From Aliidongia dinghuensis (GTDB lineage Bacteria > Pseudomonadota > Alphaproteobacteria > ATCC43930 > CGMCC-115725), in NCBI RefSeq assembly GCF_014643535.1, contig NZ_BMJQ01000001.1:248001-312000 (forward strand): a DNA stretch of 64,000 nt, given 5' to 3'. Position 1 is the stretch's first letter, and every line of letters begins with the position of its first letter. This document shows, piece after piece, positions 16,891 to 26,403 of the stretch. The notes below the pieces were generated by a model. It was not told where the DNA came from. It made no database searches and worked only from the letters and a program-made list of their open reading frames with translations. Both the position numbers and the translations under genes were made by a program.

Positions 16891-18310
16891 GCCGTTCGCG
16901 ACGGCACTTCACGACGGCCGCCGCCGGATCGTCGCCGCCGTCGACATGGCTGCGCGCGCCGAAGGCCTAGCGCCCGGCATGGCGCTGGCGCACGCTCGGA
17001 TGCTTGTTCCTGAACTCGTCGTCGAGGACGCCGATCCGGCCGCGGACCTCGCTGGGCTGCACCGGCTAGCCGTGTGGTGTCAGCGCCTGTACTCGCCGTT
17101 GACGTCATCGGACCCGCCGGACGGCATTTGGCTCGACGTGAGCGGTGCAACGCATCTGTGGGGTTCGGAGAAAACTCTCCTCGTCGACCTACGTGACCGC
17201 CTCGGCCGCGCCGGTCTCCGCGCGCGCGTCGCGCTTGCTGATACGCCCGGCGCCGCACACGGCATCGCGCGGCACGGGCGAGAACCGATTGCCGTGGTGG
17301 CAACGGGCGATTCATTGGCGGCAACTCGCGGCCTGCCGGTCGTGGCGCTCCGGCTACCACCGGACGTCGTCAGTGGGCTTCGACGGCTCGGCTTCGAGAC
17401 GATCGCCGATCTCATGAAGGTGCCGCGATCGAACCTAGCGCTACGTTTCGGCTCAGATCTTGGCCGCCGTCTCGATCAGCTGTCCGGCCTCATGTTCGAG
17501 ACACTGGACCCGGTCATGGCACCTGAAGCGATCATGCGACGGGTGCCGTTTGTTGAGCCAATCTCGACTGCCGATGCGATCAAGGTCGGCATCGAGCGCC
17601 TGGTCGGTCTCGTGCGCGACGACCTGGATCGCCGCGGTCTGGGAGCGCGGCGGCTCGACTTGATCTGCGAGCGCGTCGACGGTGAAAAGCAGGCGGTCAG
17701 AGCCGGAATGGCGCGGCCGTCCAGGGATCCGAAGCACTTGATCCGCTTGCTCGAGCAACAGGTCGAGCGCATTGATCCGGGCTATGGCATCGAAGCGATG
17801 GTGCTCGCCGTCCCGCTGGCCGATCCGTTGCGGCCGGAGATCATCGGCAGCATGGTCCACCGCGAGCCAGACGTCCGAGACGTCGCCGCCTTGGTCGACA
17901 CCTTGAGCAATCGGCTCGGCGCCGAGAAGCTGTTCCGCGCGGCGCCGGTTGAGAGCGACATCCCGGATCGGTCCTGGCGTTCGGTGCCGCCGTTGTCGCC
18001 GCCAACGGGCGTGTCGTGGCCGGTCGACCTGCTGAGGCCGAGCAGATTGCTGGCGCCGCCGGAGATGATCGAGACGACGGCGCTGCTGCCGGACCACCCA
18101 CCGGCGATGTTCTCGTGGCGCGGCGACCGGTACCGGATTGGCCGGGTCGACGGACCGGAACGCATCTTCGGCGAATGGTGGCGCGCCGACCGGGAGGTTT
18201 GGACGGTCAGGGACTATTTCGCGATCGAGGATGAGTTGGGCGCTCGGTATTGGATTTTCCGGACCGGCATCGACAACGCGGCGCGGTGGTTCATGCATGG
18301 GTTGTTTTGA
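16802..18310 (+). CDS. imuB: ImuB, catalytically inactive Y-family polymerase
   Basis: The 502-residue protein has the ImuB fold: N-terminal Y-family part (RRVVSAYLPTWPTDRLRR; IWLDVSGATHLWG), HhH region (GLRRLGFETIADLMKVPR), and a C-terminal extension with GDRYRIGRVDGPERIFGEWW. Metal-binding Asp/Glu of active Y-polymerases are not conserved (SAYLPTW replaces the D-x-D-x-F-F segment). ImuB is the hub that links the beta clamp, ImuA and DnaE2. No dnaE2 gene follows: the next 290 bases are non-coding and then opposite-strand genes begin, so DnaE2 must be supplied from elsewhere. Confidence 0.93.
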   Translation: MRRVVSAYLPTWPTDRLRRTLRHSAPPTDRPFATALHDGRRRIVAAVDMAARAEGLAPGMALAHARMLVPELVVEDADPAADLAGLHRLAVWCQRLYSPLTSSDPPDGIWLDVSGATHLWGSEKTLLVDLRDRLGRAGLRARVALADTPGAAHGIARHGREPIAVVATGDSLAATRGLPVVALRLPPDVVSGLRRLGFETIADLMKVPRSNLALRFGSDLGRRLDQLSGLMFETLDPVMAPEAIMRRVPFVEPISTADAIKVGIERLVGLVRDDLDRRGLGARRLDLICERVDGEKQAVRAGMARPSRDPKHLIRLLEQQVERIDPGYGIEAMVLAVPLADPLRPEIIGSMVHREPDVRDVAALVDTLSNRLGAEKLFRAAPVESDIPDRSWRSVPPLSPPTGVSWPVDLLRPSRLLAPPEMIETTALLPDHPPAMFSWRGDRYRIGRVDGPERIFGEWWRADREVWTVRDYFAIEDELGARYWIFRTGIDNAARWFMHGLF

Positions 18311-18602
18311 GATCAGAGACGGCGATTCCCGACCTGTGCCAGTCGTAGGCGGTCGCGTGAGCTGATCCGAAAGTAGCTCTTGGTGGCTGTCGTACAGGGG
18401 ACTAACGCTCACCATGGTCTTCGACTGGATTTAGCCTATGACTCGAAGCGGAAAGACGGGTGAGGGATTTCGCGAGGCAGATAGGGAAGTAAAAATTAAC
18501 TTTAATCCGCAATATGGAACAGTTTCGCCAACATCACAGCGCTCACAGGACCGAGCGGAAACATCAAACATGATCAAAAATAGCATTCAAGACTGTTTTT
18601 TA

Positions 18603-19082
18603 TTAAAATGGCCGAACGTATTTCCACGATCCGTCTCGCGCCTTTCGAATGATGCCATTGATCTGTAGTTGTTCAAGCGCATGCATAACTGATTTCTCGT
18701 CGACACCCAGTAATTTACTCACCGACTCAGCCTTGATGCCGATCTTTCTATTCAAAAATGCCTCAAATGCCAAGATCAAGATACGCTCACCGATAGTCAG
18801 TTCTCTCTCGTTGGCATCGGCGTCTGCCGCTAGCCGTTGATGGGCCCATCCGATAAGCTTCTCCGCAGCGCCAATGACTTTTGCAACGGCGACGCCCGCC
18901 CCAATCACCTCACTGAGGCTCTTACAAAGTGCGACAAACATCGCGATGGTGAAGGCTTCTCCAAACAGATTGTCTTCCGCGTGAAGTCGCTCGGCTGAGG
19001 CTCCGATAATCGCCGCAAGAACTTCTGGATGCGCCTTTGCAAATCCACGCACATCCTGCTCGTCCATAATAGACAGCGTCAT
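18603..19082 (-). CDS. Winged-helix-tailed protein paired with a metallopeptidase
   Basis: The 159-residue protein has a helical N-terminal half with a small-residue-rich, possibly membrane-associated helix (LCKSLSEVIGAGVAVAKVIGAA) and a C-terminal winged-helix-like segment (ESVSKLLGVDEKSVMHALEQLQINGIIRKA). ATG 19082 lies 14 bases after the stop of the metallopeptidase gene and has a G-rich Shine-Dalgarno; a longer frame begins at 19160. The two genes form a probable operon. The protein may be the protease's substrate, regulator or DNA-binding partner. Family not recognised. Confidence 0.65.
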   Translation of the reverse strand: MTLSIMDEQDVRGFAKAHPEVLAAIIGASAERLHAEDNLFGEAFTIAMFVALCKSLSEVIGAGVAVAKVIGAAEKLIGWAHQRLAADADANERELTIGERILILAFEAFLNRKIGIKAESVSKLLGVDEKSVMHALEQLQINGIIRKARDGSWKYVRPF

Positions 19083-19095
19083 TTTCGCCCCGCCC

Positions 19096-20496
19096 CTAGG
19101 TAAATCGCACGCCAATTCCATGCAATCGTTCGGCCAACTCCAAAATAATCGGCCTTCCATTTAATCTAAATGTTTTAATATAATCGATATATTCGTTACT
19201 ATTTTGTTGACCGGCCTCGCGCCATCCGATTAGTTCGGATTGTTGCAAGAATGGCTCCAAAAAATATTTACCAAACTTGGTGAGTGCGCTGGGTTTCGCT
19301 TGGACATCCATGCCTTTGATAAACGTAACTATCCGACCGGGATTAATATGCGGCCCCTCTTCATCAAAGGCGTATCGGACATATTCAATTACCTCGCCGA
19401 CCAATTTGAGAAGCTCTTTGGACCAAAGCGAATTGTAGTGCCCCTTAAATATGGAAATCGTAACGCTTCGCCAAGTGGGATCGAATTCCTCTGCGATGAA
19501 ATTCAAATGGTGAAGAAGTACGTCAACTCGCGCGCTGGCTGGGGGGTGCGAAAATATTTGCTGCGTATCATTGGAGATTGCGCGCATGTAATCTTGTCGA
19601 TTGCCTATAGCAAAAAGAACAAGTTGCCAGCAAATGAGAGATTCGGTCAGGTGATCAAGCTGGGCGGGGCCCGGCTTCGTCCCTACTGAGGTATATAGAG
19701 AGGCGTAAGCCGCGAATACATCTGCGGCGAACTCGGCTTCCCAATTGCGAAAGTCAGGGGGGATGATCAACAATCCGTTAGCAGAGCCCGCGAGATCAAC
19801 CTGATTATAGACAGGTCCGTCGGGATGATACCGAATGGAGCGCACGACGTCGGGCTTGGGCACGGTATTCGGGGGTAGCTCAAAGGCGACGTGCAAAAAT
19901 TCAGAACCGTGGCGTTCGTAATAAGAATGGCCCAATTCATGCAAAAGTATGAAACGCGCTACTTTCGTAAATAGGCCGTTCGTGATGTCTGGATTAATCT
20001 GGCCACAACTTTCGATTAACTGCTCAAGGCATGGAAACGGTTCCGTCCTGGGAACCACAACAGACGCCAGAAGAAAAGCAGCCAAAGCTTGACCTACAAT
20101 ATCGCTCTCGTCATCGAGTCCTACAAAAAAGACAAAAAGGACCAAGCGGCACAAAAGGTCGAAATCCAGAACGATAGCAGTGCTTCCGTTTTTCCTTCGA
20201 ATATAGAAGCGGTGACCAGCCTCACCGAGAAACACAAACGCATCCGGGCACCACTCCGGGCAAAAATCCTTTGGCCGTCCAGAATTCGCAAACACGTGGC
20301 TATACCGAAAGAGCTCGCTCTGTGCCCATTCAGCAAACCGCGCGGTGACACCCATCATGAAGCCGCCCTGTCCAGCGACAGCACGAAGTTCGTTCAGATA
20401 AGCTTGGTGCGCCTCGGCAAGATTATCGAAATCGTCGAGAAATTCGTCGATGCGCATGGACTGGGCACGCCGAGTTAGGGGTGCAAATTGGTTCAC
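19096..20496 (-). CDS. HEXXH zinc metallopeptidase-like protein
   Basis: The 466-residue soluble protein carries FILLHELGHSYYERHG (HEXXH at about 186-190) and downstream NWEAEFAADVFA, which supplies a typical third ligand Glu in an E-x-x-A-D context, as in gluzincin or ImmA/IrrE-like proteases. No signal peptide or TM helix is clear, so it is probably cytoplasmic. The start is uncertain (GTG 20496 or ATG 20457; neither has a strong Shine-Dalgarno). The sequence is AT-richer than Region 2 next to it. It is followed after 13 bases by a winged-helix-type gene. Protease plus partner pairs of this shape occur in stress and defence switches; this use is inferred. Confidence 0.75.
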   Translation of the reverse strand: MNQFAPLTRRAQSMRIDEFLDDFDNLAEAHQAYLNELRAVAGQGGFMMGVTARFAEWAQSELFRYSHVFANSGRPKDFCPEWCPDAFVFLGEAGHRFYIRRKNGSTAIVLDFDLLCRLVLFVFFVGLDDESDIVGQALAAFLLASVVVPRTEPFPCLEQLIESCGQINPDITNGLFTKVARFILLHELGHSYYERHGSEFLHVAFELPPNTVPKPDVVRSIRYHPDGPVYNQVDLAGSANGLLIIPPDFRNWEAEFAADVFAAYASLYTSVGTKPGPAQLDHLTESLICWQLVLFAIGNRQDYMRAISNDTQQIFSHPPASARVDVLLHHLNFIAEEFDPTWRSVTISIFKGHYNSLWSKELLKLVGEVIEYVRYAFDEEGPHINPGRIVTFIKGMDVQAKPSALTKFGKYFLEPFLQQSELIGWREAGQQNSNEYIDYIKTFRLNGRPIILELAERLHGIGVRFT

Positions 20497-20617
20497 GCCA
20501 CTTGCGAACGATATGAGTTCTTGGGCGTGATTGACAAGCGCAGATTCCGTGCTGGTCTTGTAAGATGCGGGCTACCGGCGCCGTCCGATTTTGACACCAA
20601 GCCCCGTGATTCCGTGC

Positions 20618-21511
20618 ATGTTCGAGCTCAGCCAACTCCGTTGCTTCATCGCCGTCGCCGAAGAGGGGCATTTCGGACGTGCGGCCTTGCGCCTGCACAT
20701 GACGCAGCCGCCACTGTCGAGGCAGATCCAGATCCTGGAAACCACCTTGGGCGTCTCTCTCATCAACCGTTCGAACCGAGTGGTGTCGTTGACGCCAGCA
20801 GGGCGGAGCTTCCTCAACGACGCCCGGCGCATCATCAAGCTGTCCGAGGAAGCGCGCCTCTCGGTGCGGCGCATCGCGTCCGGCACGGCCGGGGCGCTCG
20901 CGATCGGCTTCATACCGGCGACGAGCTACGAGCTCCTTCCGCGATTGGTCTCCGCCGCGGCGGTCGAACTTCCCGGGATCGAGCTGGTCCTCAAAGAACT
21001 CGTAACCGCCGACCAGCTCGACGGTCTTTCGACCCGGCGGCTCGACGTCGGCATCCTTCGCCTGCCGGTGGACCAAGATCGGCTGGAGACGCTCAGGGTC
21101 TCCCGCGACCCGATGCTGCTCGCGGTGCCGGAGGGCCATCCGTTCGAGACCGAGGCGGAGGTGCCGATCGAGCGTCTCCAAGGGCAGGCCCTCGTCATGT
21201 ATGCCCCCGTCGAGAGTCGCTACCACCACGACCTGCTGTCGGCGGCGTTCCGGCGGGCGGGCATCCTGCCGAACTTCGTCCAATACGCCCGCGAGACCCA
21301 CACCATCCTGGCTCTGGTCGGTGCCGGAGTGGGCCTGGCCGTCGTGCCGGAAAGCTCGGTGCGCCTCCGGCCGCCGAACGTGCACATCCGTCCTTTGGTA
21401 GGCCCCACCAGGCTGGTCAGCGAGCTGTCCATGGTCTGGCTGCGCGACAATGACAATCCCGCGCTGCCGCTCTTCCAGCAGTTCGTCCGGCGCCACATCG
21501 CCACCGCCTGA
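20618..21511 (+). CDS. LysR-family regulator of the adjacent sugar-acid operon
   Basis: The 297-residue protein has an N-terminal LysR HTH (LSQLRCFIAVAEEGHFGRAA, TQPPLSRQIQILE) and a C-terminal periplasmic-binding-fold effector domain. ATG 20618 gives the standard LysR leader MFELSQLRCF. It lies 147 bases upstream of the MFS gene on the same strand, so it is likely the activator of that operon, with a pathway intermediate as coinducer. The effector cannot be named from sequence. Confidence 0.93.
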   Translation: MFELSQLRCFIAVAEEGHFGRAALRLHMTQPPLSRQIQILETTLGVSLINRSNRVVSLTPAGRSFLNDARRIIKLSEEARLSVRRIASGTAGALAIGFIPATSYELLPRLVSAAAVELPGIELVLKELVTADQLDGLSTRRLDVGILRLPVDQDRLETLRVSRDPMLLAVPEGHPFETEAEVPIERLQGQALVMYAPVESRYHHDLLSAAFRRAGILPNFVQYARETHTILALVGAGVGLAVVPESSVRLRPPNVHIRPLVGPTRLVSELSMVWLRDNDNPALPLFQQFVRRHIATA

Positions 21512-21658
21512 TCGGCTCAGGTAACGATCCAATATTTGTATCGTGCGATGCCTGATCATCTGTCGATGAGATGGTGAACCCGCCGTAATCTCCCGGAAAA
21601 CGAACGAAGGATCGGCCCAGCCTCCGATCCCGCCGACAACAATTCCTGGGAGGATGCC

Positions 21659-22948
21659 GTGGAACGCAAGCGCCGATGGGTCGCCCTGATGTTGTTCACG
21701 CTCGCGCTCATGAACTACGTGGACCGCGTTGCGTTGTCGTTCGCGGCCGGACCGATATCCAAGGAATACGGCCTCAATTCGGTTTCGCTCGGCTACCTAT
21801 TCTCGTCCTTCCTCTGGACCTACACGATCTTCCTGATCCCGGCCGGAATCCTCGTTGATCGGTTCGGCGCCAAGGCTGTGGCTGGCATCGGCCTGGCGAT
21901 CTGGTCGGCGGCGACGGCCATGACCGGCCTTGCCTCGAGCTTCGTGCAGCTGCTCGCAACCCGCTTGGTGATGGGCGGCGGCGAGGCGACGAGTAATCCT
22001 TCCGGTGCGCGCGTAATCCGCGAGTGGTTCCCGGCCAATGAGCGCGGTGCCGTGAACGCCATCTTCAACAGCGGCTCCTATGCCGGACCGGCGCTCTGCG
22101 CGGTCGTCGCTGGGCCGCTTATCGAGGCATTCGGCTGGCGGGTGCTCTTCTTCCTGGCGGGCGGGATCGGCCTGCTCTGGTTGCTGTGCTGGAAAATCTG
22201 GTTCGCCCGGCCGGAGGACGCACACTGGGTGTCCGACGGCGAGCGCGCGACGATCCTCGCGGAGCGCAGCTGGCACGGCCGCCAACAGAGCAAGGGCGAG
22301 GCGTCGGGCCTGCTTCGGCTGCTGACGAGCGGACCGACCCTCTGGGGCCTCGCTCTGACCCAAGGCTGCAACGTCTACTCCCAATACCTCTTCCTGACCT
22401 GGTTGCCGACCTATCTTCAGGCGACCAAAGGCCTGACGATCGCCAAGACCGGCTTCTACGCGGCGCTGCCCTACGCGATCGCCGTCGTCCTGTGCATCAC
22501 CATCGGCCGCCTGAGCGACCGGGCGCTGCGCGGCGAAGTGGCCCGCGGCGGGCGGCGATACGTGATCGCCGCGGCGATGGTGCTCGCGTCGGTCATCCTG
22601 TTCGCCCCTTTGGTCGACAATCTCTGGGCCATCCTCGCGCTCATCGCCCTGTCCCTCACGGGCATCTCCGCGACGACGTCCCTCAACTTCGCCCTGGTGA
22701 ACGACCTGCTGCCGAACCCTCGGGACGTCGGCGTCGCCATGGCCTTCAACGTGGTCGGCGGCAACGTCTTCGGCCTCATGGCGCCGATCGTGACCGGATA
22801 CGTGATCGAGGAGACCGGCAGTTACGACAACGCCTTCGTCATCGCGGGCGTCCTGCTGCTCGTCGGCGCCGCTTCGACCCTGACGCTCACCCGGCGTCCG
22901 ATCGGCGCCGCCGACCGGCCCGCACGGAGCGAAGCTCGGCCCGCATGA
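21659..22948 (+). CDS. MFS transporter, anion:cation symporter (sugar-acid) family
   Basis: The 429-residue protein has twelve predicted helices and ACS-family features: MNYVDRVALSFAAGPISKEYG in TM1, an R/K-rich loop after TM2 (GILVDRFGAKAV) and VIREWFPANERGAVNAIFNSG in the TM4-5 region. ACS members import hexonates, hexuronates and glucarate with protons. GTG 21659 follows GGGAGGA at five bases. It is the first gene of an operon of sugar-acid enzymes. The likely substrate is an aldonate or aldarate; exact specificity is open. Confidence 0.9.
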   Translation: MERKRRWVALMLFTLALMNYVDRVALSFAAGPISKEYGLNSVSLGYLFSSFLWTYTIFLIPAGILVDRFGAKAVAGIGLAIWSAATAMTGLASSFVQLLATRLVMGGGEATSNPSGARVIREWFPANERGAVNAIFNSGSYAGPALCAVVAGPLIEAFGWRVLFFLAGGIGLLWLLCWKIWFARPEDAHWVSDGERATILAERSWHGRQQSKGEASGLLRLLTSGPTLWGLALTQGCNVYSQYLFLTWLPTYLQATKGLTIAKTGFYAALPYAIAVVLCITIGRLSDRALRGEVARGGRRYVIAAAMVLASVILFAPLVDNLWAILALIALSLTGISATTSLNFALVNDLLPNPRDVGVAMAFNVVGGNVFGLMAPIVTGYVIEETGSYDNAFVIAGVLLLVGAASTLTLTRRPIGAADRPARSEARPA

Positions 22949-22978
22949 GCGTCCGCCTCATTCGATAGGAGAAACCCC

Positions 22979-23896
22979 ATGAAGATCGCTTTCGTCGGTC
23001 TCGGCCAGATGGGCAAGCCCATCGCCATCAATCTCGCGAAAGGCGGTGCATCGGTCGTCGCGATCGATCGCACCGACCGGGCTTTCGCGGACCTGGCGGC
23101 GAAAGGCATCGAGACCTCGACCGACTTCCGTCACGCCGTCGACGCGGACGTCATCTTTCTTTGCCTCCCCAACGTCCAGGTCGTGACCGACGTGCTGTTC
23201 GGCGATCGCGGCATAGCGGCGTCCCTGCGCCCGGGCCAGATCGTCGTCGACCTCAGCACCTGCGACTACACCAAGACGCTGGCGATCGCCGGGAAATTGG
23301 CGGCCGCGGAGGTCGGTTTTCTGGACGCGCCGATCTCCGGCATGGAAGCGCGCGCCATCGACGGCACGCTGACAGTGATGTGTGGCGGCGACCAGGCCCT
23401 GTTCGATCGCGTCAGGCCGCTGTTCGACCTGATCGGCAAGACCATCCTGTACATGGGCGCCGCCGGTAGCGGCCAGCTCACCAAGCTGATCAACCAGCTG
23501 CTCTTCGACATCAACGCGGCGGCACTCGCCGAGATCCTGCCGATGGCCGCCAAGCTTGGCCTCGATCCGGCGCGCATCGGCGAGGTCGTGAACAACGGCA
23601 CCGGCCGGAGCTATGCCTCGGAGTTCTTCATCCCCCGGATGTTGCGCGGTCATTTCGGCGACGGCTACCCGATGCAGGCGGCCTACAAGGACCTCGTAAG
23701 CGGCGCCGCTCTCTCGGCGGAGCTTGGCATCCCGCTGCCGGTGCTGGCCGCCGCGACCGCGACCTATCAGACGGCACTGCTCAAGGGGCATGGGCCAAAG
23801 GACAAGGGCGCCATGGTCCTCGTGTTCGAGGAACTGCTCGGCGTCGCGTTCCGTGACGGGCAACAGCAAACCAATCAGGAGGAGGGCGGCCGATGA
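22979..23896 (+). CDS. NAD(P)-dependent beta-hydroxyacid dehydrogenase (3-HIBADH/GarR type)
   Basis: The 305-residue protein has a Rossmann start IAFVGLGQMGKPIAINLAKGG, substrate motif DAPISGMEARAIDGTL and a catalytic-Lys helix around GSGQLTKLINQLLF, as in tartronate-semialdehyde reductases and 3-hydroxyisobutyrate dehydrogenases. It has AGGAG eight bases before the ATG. Its stop overlaps the next start as ATGA. In this operon it probably reduces a small semialdehyde or oxidises a beta-hydroxy acid formed from sugar-acid breakdown. Confidence 0.92.
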   Translation: MKIAFVGLGQMGKPIAINLAKGGASVVAIDRTDRAFADLAAKGIETSTDFRHAVDADVIFLCLPNVQVVTDVLFGDRGIAASLRPGQIVVDLSTCDYTKTLAIAGKLAAAEVGFLDAPISGMEARAIDGTLTVMCGGDQALFDRVRPLFDLIGKTILYMGAAGSGQLTKLINQLLFDINAAALAEILPMAAKLGLDPARIGEVVNNGTGRSYASEFFIPRMLRGHFGDGYPMQAAYKDLVSGAALSAELGIPLPVLAAATATYQTALLKGHGPKDKGAMVLVFEELLGVAFRDGQQQTNQEEGGR

Positions 23897-25590
23897 GCAC
23901 GCCGAAGGGTCTCTTCAACGGCCTGACCAACTACGGCGACGCGGACTTCGCCCGCTTTCTCCGCATGTCCTTCGCGCGCTCGATGGGCATCTCCCGGGAG
24001 ATGCTGCACAAGCCAGTCGTCGGCATCGTCATGACGCCGTCCGGCTACAACAATTGCCACCGCTACATGCCGGACCTGGTCGAGGCCGTCTCGCGCGGCG
24101 TGCTGGCGTCCGGCGGGTTGCCGAGGCCGTTCCCGACCATCTCGCTCGGCGAGGTGTTCCTCAACCCGACCAGCATGGTCTATCGCAACCTCATGTCGAT
24201 GGACACCGAGGAGATGATCGGCGCCCAGCCCATGGACGCGGTCGTGCTGATCGGGGGGTGCGACAAGACCGTACCGGCACAGCTGATGGGCGCTGCATCC
24301 GCCGACCTTCCGGCGATCCAGCTCGTGACCGGCCCGATGTCGACCGGCCGCCACAAAGGCCAGCGCCTCGGCGCCTGCACGGACTGCCGCGGCTTCTGGG
24401 GCAAATATCGCGCTGGCACGATCGACGCGGAGGAGATCGCCACCGTCGAAGGCCGCCTCTCGGTCACCGCTGGGACCTGCGCCGTCATGGGCACGGCGTC
24501 GACGATGGCCTGCATCGCCGAAACGCTCGGCATGTCGTTGCCCGGCACCGCCGCCATCCCGGCGGTCCATGCCGATCGCTTGGTCGCCGCCGAGGAGACC
24601 GGCAAGGCCGCGGTCAGGCTGATCGACCACAGGATCTATCCGCGCGAGATCATCACCGAGAAGTCAGTCGAGAACGCGCACCGGGTGCTGATGGCGATCG
24701 GCGGCTCGACCAACGCGATCGTGCATCTGGCGGCCGTCGCCGGTCGGCGCGGGATCCGCATCTCGAACGAGCGCCTCAACGCCATTTCGGACGAGACGCC
24801 GGTCCTGGTCGACCTGAAGCCCGTCGGCGAAGGCTACATGGAGGACTTCCATGCGGCAGGCGGCGTCGGGGCGCTCCTTCGCGAGCTCAAGCCGCTGCTC
24901 CATCTGGATACGATCGACGTGACCGGCCAAACGCTGGCCGACCGGCTCGAGACGCCCCTCGATTGGATCGACCGGAAGGTGATCCGCTCGTTCGACGATC
25001 CGGTCTCGAAGGTCGGCGGCCTCGTCTCCTTGTCGGGCTCGCTGGCACCCGACGGCGCGATCTTCAAGCGCGCGGCAGCGACACCGGCGCTGTTCGAGAG
25101 CGAGGGACGAGCGGTGGTGTTCACCGGCCTCGAGGATCTCGCAAAGCGGATCGACGATCCGGATCTCGACGTGAGGCCGGACGACATCCTGGTTCTGCAA
25201 AACATCGGCCCGCAGGCGGCCGGTATGCCGGAGGCGGGCTACCTGCCGGTCCCGAAGAAGCTGGCGCAGGCCGGTGTGAAGGACATGGTGCGGATCTCCG
25301 ACGGCCGGATGTCCGGCACGGCTTTCGGCTCGATCGTCCTGCATGTGTCGCCGGAGGCCGCGATCGGCGGGCCGCTTGCCGCCGTCCGCAACGGCGACCG
25401 GATCCGGCTGTCGATCGCCGAGCGGCGGATCGACCTGCTGGTCGACGACGCCGAGATCAAGCGCCGTCTTGCGGAGGTCGTGCCGCCGCCGGTGCCAGCT
25501 CGCGGCTACAAGGCCCTCTACCGCCGAACGGTGCTTCAGGCGCCCGACGGCTGCGATTTCGATTTCCTGACCATGGAGACGCCGGAATGA
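23893..25590 (+). CDS. IlvD/Edd-family sugar-acid dehydratase
   Basis: The 565-residue protein has the iron-sulfur cysteines of the family: GYNNCHRYMP (C55), GGCDKTVPAQ (C123) and GTCAVMGTAST (C196), and the catalytic Ser segment SDGRMSGTAFG near the C-terminus. It is not the biosynthetic IlvD: the CTDCRGFWGKY insert and the catabolic context fit the aldonate (arabonate/xylonate/galactonate-type) dehydratases, which form 2-keto-3-deoxy acids. It overlaps both neighbours by four bases, so all three are translationally coupled. Confidence 0.93.
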   Translation: MSTPKGLFNGLTNYGDADFARFLRMSFARSMGISREMLHKPVVGIVMTPSGYNNCHRYMPDLVEAVSRGVLASGGLPRPFPTISLGEVFLNPTSMVYRNLMSMDTEEMIGAQPMDAVVLIGGCDKTVPAQLMGAASADLPAIQLVTGPMSTGRHKGQRLGACTDCRGFWGKYRAGTIDAEEIATVEGRLSVTAGTCAVMGTASTMACIAETLGMSLPGTAAIPAVHADRLVAAEETGKAAVRLIDHRIYPREIITEKSVENAHRVLMAIGGSTNAIVHLAAVAGRRGIRISNERLNAISDETPVLVDLKPVGEGYMEDFHAAGGVGALLRELKPLLHLDTIDVTGQTLADRLETPLDWIDRKVIRSFDDPVSKVGGLVSLSGSLAPDGAIFKRAAATPALFESEGRAVVFTGLEDLAKRIDDPDLDVRPDDILVLQNIGPQAAGMPEAGYLPVPKKLAQAGVKDMVRISDGRMSGTAFGSIVLHVSPEAAIGGPLAAVRNGDRIRLSIAERRIDLLVDDAEIKRRLAEVVPPPVPARGYKALYRRTVLQAPDGCDFDFLTMETPE

Positions 25591-26363
25591 CCGACCAATT
25601 CGACCCCGCGCCAGCGGCAAAGGTGCTCGCCGACTCCTGGCATTCGGGTCAGCAGCTGACCGAGCTTCCCGCCGCCGTTCGGCCCCGGACCCTGTCGGAG
25701 GGCTATGACATTCAGGATCGCCTCGTGGCCGACCTCGGCATCCCGACCATCGGGTGGAAGCTGGGCGTGGGAAGTCACAAGCTGAAGCGCGATTCAGGCG
25801 TCGGCCGCTCGATCGCCGGACGTCTCCTCAAGTCTCGCGTCCTCGAGCCGAGCCAGGTCGTGTCCTTGCCGAACGCCGCACCGGCGACGATCGAGTTCGA
25901 ATTCGCCTACGTGCTGGGCCAGGACGTGCTTCCGACCGCGTCGATCCAGGACGCCCGATCGGTCGTCGGGTCCGCTTGCGTGACGTTCGAGGTGGTGCTG
26001 TCCCGCTTCGTCGATCGGCGGGCCGTCGGCTGGCCGAGCTTCGCGGCCGACAACGCCGGTTTCGCGGCCCTGGTCGTCGGAGACGCGGTCGATCCGGCGG
26101 CGCTCTCCGACGTCGCTCGGACCCTGGTCGTGTCGGTCGACGGAACGGAGCGCGTGCGAGCAGCGACGGGTGATGACGTGACCGTGCCGTGCGACGCGCT
26201 GGCCGACCTGATCGCGGTCGCGAAGGAACGCAACATGGTCCTGCCGCGCGGGAGCCTCATCTCGACCGGCAGCATGTCGGTGCCGTTCAACGTCACCGGT
26301 CCAGTCGCGATCGAGGCGCGCTTCCTCGATCGGTCCCTCGGCTTCACCACCCGAGTTCCGTGA
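25587..26363 (+). CDS. FAH-superfamily 2-keto-4-pentenoate hydratase-like enzyme (MhpD type)
   Basis: The 258-residue protein reads as the MhpD branch of the fumarylacetoacetase fold: GWKLGVGS, then IEFEFAYVLGQDV with the metal-binding Glu pair, FEVVLSRF, and the terminal SMSVPFNVTGPV. Family members hydrate or dehydrate 2-keto acids; some convert 2-keto-3-deoxy pentonates. Following an IlvD/Edd dehydratase, a second dehydration or hydration of the 2-keto-3-deoxy acid is the natural inference. It starts inside the dehydratase stop (ATGA). Confidence 0.9.
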   Translation: MTDQFDPAPAAKVLADSWHSGQQLTELPAAVRPRTLSEGYDIQDRLVADLGIPTIGWKLGVGSHKLKRDSGVGRSIAGRLLKSRVLEPSQVVSLPNAAPATIEFEFAYVLGQDVLPTASIQDARSVVGSACVTFEVVLSRFVDRRAVGWPSFAADNAGFAALVVGDAVDPAALSDVARTLVVSVDGTERVRAATGDDVTVPCDALADLIAVAKERNMVLPRGSLISTGSMSVPFNVTGPVAIEARFLDRSLGFTTRVP

Positions 26364-26403
26364 ACCCGGTGCCTGCGGCCGCGACAATACAAGGAGACAG
26401 GCG

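Noticed and set aside
18438..18668. 76-codon plus-strand frame after imuB
   Set aside because: Overlaps the 3' end of the winged-helix gene on the other strand and shows no coding character.
20771..20790. tRNA T-loop-like GTTCGAACC
   Set aside because: Lies inside the LysR coding region and no cloverleaf can be drawn around it.
20423..21559. 378-codon minus-strand frame opposite the LysR gene
   Set aside because: Shadow frame; the LysR signatures on the plus strand are unambiguous.
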